Source: DASSFG01 sp035547915 (GTDB lineage: Bacteria; Planctomycetota; Planctomycetia; Pirellulales; JAICIG01). Taken from it: a DNA stretch of 64,000 nt. The translations under genes were made by a program, and so were the position numbers. Of this stretch, positions 59,878 through 64,000 are shown piece after piece. Location: contig DASZTS010000139.1 of the NCBI GenBank assembly GCA_035547915.1, positions 1-64,000 on the forward strand. Reading direction: 5' to 3'. Position 1 is the stretch's first letter, and every line of letters begins with the position of its first letter. Below the pieces are notes generated by a model. That model saw nothing but the letters and a program-made list of their open reading frames with translations. It ran no database searches and was not told where the DNA came from.

Positions 59878-61035
59878 ATGCGACGTGCCCTTGTTCTTTT
59901 TATTCTGGCTGAGTTGCTCGCCTGCGCCGGATCTGGCGCCTACGGCCAGAGTTTCTTCACCGGCAACGGCGCCCCAGTTTCCGATCTGAACGGCCCTCCG
60001 TCGTTTGGCGGTACTTTGGCCGGCGCTGCCGACGGCACGCTAACTCGTCTGCCACCGACCGATCCTTGGCCGGCCGAAACACCGCAACTTGCCCGCAACG
60101 ATCGTTTGGCCAGTGTTGCGCAACCCTACGCCGGTGCCGCGAGGCAAAGCGTCGGTCGCCCGCGGGCCAATGCCTTCGCCGATTGCGACGACGATCCGCA
60201 TCACGGCATCGTAGGTCTGCTCAGTTACGATTCCTTTCGTGGTATTTCCGATGAAAGTTGGCAAAACAACGGCGTCGTCGCCGGCCTGAATTACGGGACG
60301 CGACTGGGCGAGTTCAGCGAATTGACCGGCATTGGCTTCCAGGCCGGGGCCACGGTGGGCGTGTATGACTTTTCGGGTACCGAATATCGGCTCACAGACA
60401 ACAACACGGCCCAAACCCAAGGCTTCTTCACCTACGGCTTCTTTCGCAAGCCGACCGAAAACTTGCCGATCAGTGCCGCGATCGTGCAAGACTGGATGTT
60501 CAACGACAACTTTGGCGTCTATGCACAGAATCCGACGTTGAGCCAGTTGCGCTGGCAGGCCGGTTATGCCATGAACGCCAAGAACGAAATCGGCATCTGG
60601 GGAGCGGAGCGGGTGATGGGCGATACCCGCTTCGTGGCAGGCCAGGGGGCGACGAGCTGGCGACCGATTAACCAGCTCAATCCGTATTGGCATTACAAAT
60701 GGACCCCCGGCGGGGCCGACACGACCATCTGGGTCGGCGTACCCGACCGCCACCGCTTCGCCGGCAATGGCAGCCTGGGCGACTACATCGCGGGGGCGAC
60801 GGCTACGGTGCCGTTCAATGACAAGGTCTCGCTCTACACCCTGATCACGTACATGCACCCGTCGTCTCGTGCCGGCCCGGCCGGGTCGACGGAAGATAGT
60901 TGGAACTTCACGATCGGCGTGCAGTTCTATCCGGGGCGTAATGCGCGTTCGAGCACGGTGGCCGGGCGCTGCTGGCTACCGCAAATGCAGGTTGCCAATA
61001 ACGGCCTGTTCATGGTCGACACGAATCGCCCGTAA
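59878..61035 (+). CDS. DUF6666-type outer-membrane/porin-like protein
   Basis: About 385 residues from the ATG at 59878, with a signal peptide (M-R-R-A-L-V-L-F-I-L-A-E-L-L-A-C-A-G-S-G-A-Y-G). A disordered linker of about 80 residues precedes a domain made of alternating strands: G-I-V-G-L-L-S-Y-D-S-F-R-G, G-L-N-Y-G-T-R-L-G, G-V-Y-D-F-S-G-T-E-Y and a final N-F-T-I-G-V-Q-F-Y-P-G. This looks like a transmembrane beta-barrel. I recall it as a planctomycete-specific family (DUF6666). Probably an outer-membrane protein of unknown substrate. Convergent with the HD-GYP gene. Confidence 0.75.
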   Translation: MRRALVLFILAELLACAGSGAYGQSFFTGNGAPVSDLNGPPSFGGTLAGAADGTLTRLPPTDPWPAETPQLARNDRLASVAQPYAGAARQSVGRPRANAFADCDDDPHHGIVGLLSYDSFRGISDESWQNNGVVAGLNYGTRLGEFSELTGIGFQAGATVGVYDFSGTEYRLTDNNTAQTQGFFTYGFFRKPTENLPISAAIVQDWMFNDNFGVYAQNPTLSQLRWQAGYAMNAKNEIGIWGAERVMGDTRFVAGQGATSWRPINQLNPYWHYKWTPGGADTTIWVGVPDRHRFAGNGSLGDYIAGATATVPFNDKVSLYTLITYMHPSSRAGPAGSTEDSWNFTIGVQFYPGRNARSSTVAGRCWLPQMQVANNGLFMVDTNRP

Positions 61036-61045
61036 GACAACGAGA

Positions 61046-62515
61046 TTACAGCTCGGCCAGCAGGCGGTCGACCTCGCGCAATTGCTCTTCGACACGCGAT
61101 TCGAACGCGTTGCGATCCACATACCGCTTCAGGGCGGCGAAGCAATCGGGGTCGATGCCGCTGCCCGCCTCCTTCGCCATGATCGACTCGATCTTCTCCC
61201 ATGGCATTTCGTCGCGGTAGGGACGCTTGGCCGACATCGCTTCGCAGATGTCGGCGACGGCCAGCACGCGCGATACCCAGGACAGGTTCGTGCGATCGAG
61301 GCCCCGATGGTATCCCCGGCCGTCCAACCGCTCGTGGTGCGCGCTGGCGACGTCGGCCAGCTCCTGAAAGGCGTCGACCTGTCTCAGAATCTCGCGAGTG
61401 TAGTCGGGGTGCTTCCGAATCTGGGCGAGCTCTTCCTCCGTCGGTTTTCCCGGCTTGTCCAAGATCAGATTCGATACGCCGAGCTTTCCGATGTCGTGCA
61501 GCAAGGCGGCCCGGCGGATATCACGTTCCAACTCGGGCGTGCAGTTGAATTCCTTCGCCAGTCCGACGGATATCTCGGCCACGTGTGTCGAGTGCTGGAA
61601 CGTCCAGGGCGACTTGGCGTCGACCACCTTGGCGAATGCCTCGGCCACCCGATCGAGACACGCCTCGTCGGCCAAGAGCACGGCGTCCTCGGGTTCCCAG
61701 CGGCTGAGCTGATCGGCCAGGTTGTCGCTGAGGAGCTGTTGCCAAAAGGCGGAGTCGTTCTTGAACGTGACCAACGCATCGACCAGTTGCGGGTCAAACC
61801 ATTCGCCGCGGCGCTGCAAGGCAACGTCGATGGCCGATTCCAACCCATAGGTGGTGAAGAACACTTCGACCGTTTGCGCCAAGCAACAGATCCGCCCCAG
61901 CAGCGAGATTTCCTCGCCTTTCAAGGCGAACGGATGTCCCCGGCCGTTCCAGTGTTCATCGAGATCGAAGATGGCGGTGGCCGTCGCTTCCGGGAGCCGC
62001 AGCATGCGCGCGATGCCGGCGCCGCGCTCGCAGCGCACCTCGGCGATCTTCTGCGCCCCGGCCACGCCGCTACGAGCCATGGCCGCCATCTTGAGAAGTT
62101 TGTCGATGACCGATCCGCCGGGCGAACAGTGCTTCCAGCCGTGCCGGACCGATTGGCTGGCCTTGGTCCAGTCGATCATGCGGGCCGAGCGCTTGACCAG
62201 ATGGTCATCGGCCCCGAACAGGTAGGACACCTTGGCCGCATTGCTCGAGCAGCCCAGGTCTTTGAGCAGCAGGGCATAGAACAACGCGGACCGATCGGCC
62301 GTCGGCAGTCGCAATTCCTCGGCCAGTCGCATACCGATCAATGCGCTGCGCATGCAATGGCCTTCGGGTTGCCCTTGCGTGATATCGAGCGCCACCGACA
62401 ACGCGGAGATCAGTTCCGAGAGCCGGATCGCGCCCGGTTCGATCAGGCGGCCGGACGTGGACGGTGCGTCGAGCGACTTTTCCTCCGACACCGCGCAACA
62501 AACTTCGTCTGACAT
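61046..62515 (-). CDS. HD-GYP domain protein with degenerate N-terminal HD copy
   Basis: About 489 residues from the ATG at 62515. The C-terminal HD-GYP domain is complete: H-S-T-H-V near 307, L-L-H-D-I-G-K-L-G near 339, H-H-E-R-L-D-G-R-G-Y near 393 and A-D-I-C-E-A-M. HD-GYP enzymes hydrolyse cyclic di-GMP or related dinucleotides. An N-terminal copy keeps the layout (His53, L-L-K-D-L-G near 85, D-E-H-W-N-G-R-G-H) but has Lys where the metal-binding His should be, so it is probably inactive. No receiver or membrane domain is seen. The frame is open upstream to 62821; an ATG at 62719 would add a hydrophobic start, but this is less likely. Confidence 0.85.
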   Translation of the reverse strand: MSDEVCCAVSEEKSLDAPSTSGRLIEPGAIRLSELISALSVALDITQGQPEGHCMRSALIGMRLAEELRLPTADRSALFYALLLKDLGCSSNAAKVSYLFGADDHLVKRSARMIDWTKASQSVRHGWKHCSPGGSVIDKLLKMAAMARSGVAGAQKIAEVRCERGAGIARMLRLPEATATAIFDLDEHWNGRGHPFALKGEEISLLGRICCLAQTVEVFFTTYGLESAIDVALQRRGEWFDPQLVDALVTFKNDSAFWQQLLSDNLADQLSRWEPEDAVLLADEACLDRVAEAFAKVVDAKSPWTFQHSTHVAEISVGLAKEFNCTPELERDIRRAALLHDIGKLGVSNLILDKPGKPTEEELAQIRKHPDYTREILRQVDAFQELADVASAHHERLDGRGYHRGLDRTNLSWVSRVLAVADICEAMSAKRPYRDEMPWEKIESIMAKEAGSGIDPDCFAALKRYVDRNAFESRVEEQLREVDRLLAEL

Positions 62516-62820
62516 GACATTCTTATTCCGTGGGGTGCTGTGGCCTGATCGGATACCGAGATCACGAACTGAATTGCTCCGTACGGTCGCTGGATTTGGG
62601 CGAACGGCCGAACGGCCTTTGCAAATCGACTCGAACGCGGCCTCGCGGCAAAGAAAACATACGCCAGGTTGGACCGCCGCGCGCGACCATGCGACCAGCA
62701 GGCTCAATAGAACCCGCATAGGCAGGCCCCCAGACTGAGTGGGACGCCGCTCCTTGCAACGTGTCTCAAGCGACCCTAGCCTGTCGGGAACAGCAAAATG
62801 AAAATCCCGCGGACGGACCA
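62516..62820. other. Intergenic region between divergent genes
   Basis: 305 bp between the HD-GYP gene and the second Gfo/Idh/MocA gene, which diverge. Both reading frames happen to stay open across it, which clouds the choice of starts. No hairpin, repeat or clear promoter hexamers stand out. Confidence 0.4.
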
Positions 62821-63828
62821 ATGATGACCCAGCGCACCATCGGTTACGGCGTGATCGGCCTCGGATTCTTTGGCGAGAAGCATGCCGAAGTCGCCGCGTC
62901 GCTATCGAACATCGACCTACTGGCGGTCTGCACGCGCAATGATTCGCGGCGGCGGCAGATCAAGCGACGCCTGCACGTGCCCTGCGATTACCGCGACTAC
63001 CACGAACTGCTAGCCGATCCGGCCATCGAGGCCGTCAGCATCGTTACACACGTCGACGACCATCTGGAGCCGACGCTCGCCGCGCTGGCAGCCGGCAAGC
63101 ACGTGCTCGTCGAGAAACCGATGGCCCGCAGTCCGGCCGATTGTGACCGGATGATCGCCGCTGCCGTGGAGGCGGACCGGATCTTGATGGTCGGGCACAT
63201 CTGCCGCTTCAACCCGCGCTATGCCGTGGCCCGCGAGCGGATCGCGGCCGGCGAGATCGGCCGCATCGTGTCGATGTATGCCCGCCGCAACATCCCGGCC
63301 GCGGTCAGCAAGAAAGTGTTGGAGAAGGTAGGGCCGTTGTTGGGTGATGGCGTACACGACACCGACCTGATGCTCTGGATGTCGGGTGCGACGATCGAAA
63401 CGGTCTATGCGCTGACGCAGAGCGTGCGCGGTCTCGAACATCCCGACATCGGCTGGGCCATGTATCGCTTCAATACCGGTGCGATCGGCGTTATCGAGAA
63501 CGTCTGGTTCCTGCCGCCCGGCACGCCCTTTCGCATCCACGAGCAGCTTGAAATCATCGGCACCGAGGGCTCGATCTACGTTCACGGCGGCGATACGAAC
63601 CTGGTCGTCCAAGGCAGGGGCGGCATCGATTCGCCCGATACGCTCTATTGGCCGCAGATGCACGGCGAGCCGACCGGCGCGCTGCGTACCGAGATGGCCT
63701 ACTTCGTGGGCTGCGTGGCGCGGGAGGAGAAACCGACCGTGGTCACGCCGGCCGAGGCCCGCGCGGCCGTGGCGGCGGTCGTGGCCGCCGAGCAGTCAGC
63801 GGCGAGCGGCAAAGTTGTCCGCCTGTGA
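62821..63828 (+). CDS. Cytoplasmic Gfo/Idh/MocA family dehydrogenase
   Basis: 335 residues from the ATG at 62821 (a second ATG follows at once). NAD(P)-binding G-V-I-G-L-G-F-F-G-E-K-H, V-T-H-V-D-D-H and the catalytic Lys in V-E-K-P-M-A-R-S. G-D-G-V-H-D-T-D-L-M-L-W carries the Asp/His of the active site. There is no signal peptide, unlike the paralogue at 43.8 kb. The form resembles nucleotide-sugar or inositol dehydrogenases, so a role in glycan-precursor synthesis is possible. Convergent with the partial gene at the window end. Confidence 0.88.
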   Translation: MMTQRTIGYGVIGLGFFGEKHAEVAASLSNIDLLAVCTRNDSRRRQIKRRLHVPCDYRDYHELLADPAIEAVSIVTHVDDHLEPTLAALAAGKHVLVEKPMARSPADCDRMIAAAVEADRILMVGHICRFNPRYAVARERIAAGEIGRIVSMYARRNIPAAVSKKVLEKVGPLLGDGVHDTDLMLWMSGATIETVYALTQSVRGLEHPDIGWAMYRFNTGAIGVIENVWFLPPGTPFRIHEQLEIIGTEGSIYVHGGDTNLVVQGRGGIDSPDTLYWPQMHGEPTGALRTEMAYFVGCVAREEKPTVVTPAEARAAVAAVVAAEQSAASGKVVRL

Positions 63829-63861
63829 ATCGTGCGTCTGTGCCGATCGCCGCTGCCGGCG

Positions 63862-64000
63862 TTACGACACGATGGCCCGCCGCCGCGCGACGTAGTCCCA
63901 CACCACGTACCGATCGAGATCGCGCCCGGCCGTGAAAAAGACGCGGCCCTTGGTCGATTCGGCCAGGCGGTGCGCGAACCGCACGTCTTCGATCGACTGC
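63862..64000 (-). CDS. C-terminal fragment of an unidentified protein (cut by window edge)
   Basis: An open minus-strand frame enters from beyond base 64000 and ends with TAA at 63862. The visible 45 residues include S-I-E-D-V-R-F-A-H-R-L-A-E-S, R-V-F-F-T-A-G-R-D-L-D-R-Y and V-W-D-Y-V-A-R-R-R. Codon use matches real genes in the region, and the frame fits tightly behind the convergent upstream gene. The fragment is too short to name. The gene body and start lie outside the window. Confidence 0.6.
   Translation of the reverse strand, partial: QSIEDVRFAHRLAESTKGRVFFTAGRDLDRYVVWDYVARRRAIVS

Overview
The window is high-GC, almost fully coding bacterial DNA with the gene content of a planctomycete, most likely of the Pirellulales. 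The evidence is a Tat-exported DUF1501 protein, a PVC-type membrane-bound dehydrogenase with a C-terminal CxxCH heme site, a DUF11/DUF4214 surface protein, two membrane-anchored Ser/Thr kinases (one divergent from an ECF sigma factor), small 'FQFSLR' membrane proteins, a Tyr-rich secreted protein, a DUF6666-type beta-barrel and a double-length UvrA. No rRNA, tRNA, CRISPR array, phage module or complete insertion sequence was seen.

Layout. 1-2.6 kb: 3' part of a repeat-rich surface protein with a clear terminator. 2.8-3.5 kb: beta-carbonic anhydrase. 3.7-7.1 kb: three-gene ABC-2 exporter operon. 7.2-9.2 kb: small membrane proteins, a hypothetical protein and a secreted CxxC redoxin. 9.2-16.2 kb: DUF1501 protein, RND efflux adaptor and pump, alpha/beta hydrolase. 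16.3-19.9 kb: heme-c receptor kinase divergent from an ECF sigma factor and ribokinase. 19.9-23.2 kb: Deg-type protease, sirtuin, aldose epimerase. 23.5-28.2 kb: kinase/membrane-protein operon and a LysM protein. 28.4-32.6 kb: PVC dehydrogenase overlapping nicotinate phosphoribosyltransferase. 32.8-46.1 kb: hypotheticals, EF-hand protein, intradiol dioxygenase, M20 peptidase, fatty-acid desaturase, MBL hydrolase, sugar isomerase, a decayed zinc-ribbon gene, a Gfo/Idh/MocA oxidoreductase and a TlpA-like thioredoxin. 46.1-57.4 kb: giant tandem UvrA and HrpA. 57.6-59.7 kb: two-gene arginine-to-proline module (ornithine cyclodeaminase and arginine dihydrolase, fused in cyanobacterial AgrE). 59.9-64 kb: DUF6666 porin-like protein, HD-GYP protein, second Gfo/Idh/MocA protein and a gene cut by the window edge.

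The signals most worth a second look are: (1) a dispersed 91-99 bp palindromic repeat, five copies, whose centre looks like a two-way intrinsic terminator and whose ends abut gene stop codons; one copy is translated as the C-terminus of a membrane protein; (2) a 2396-residue UvrA with four intact ATPase sites plus an unrecognised duplicated C-terminal domain; (3) the unfused, translationally coupled arginine dihydrolase/ornithine cyclodeaminase pair; (4) a receptor kinase with a Tll0287-like (DUF3365) heme-c sensor domain; (5) a zinc-ribbon membrane gene apparently decaying through loss of cysteines and an in-frame stop.

All calls rest on reading the sequence and on recall of protein families; no search was run. 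Start codons were chosen from initiation codon, Shine-Dalgarno match and expected N-terminus, and are uncertain where stated.
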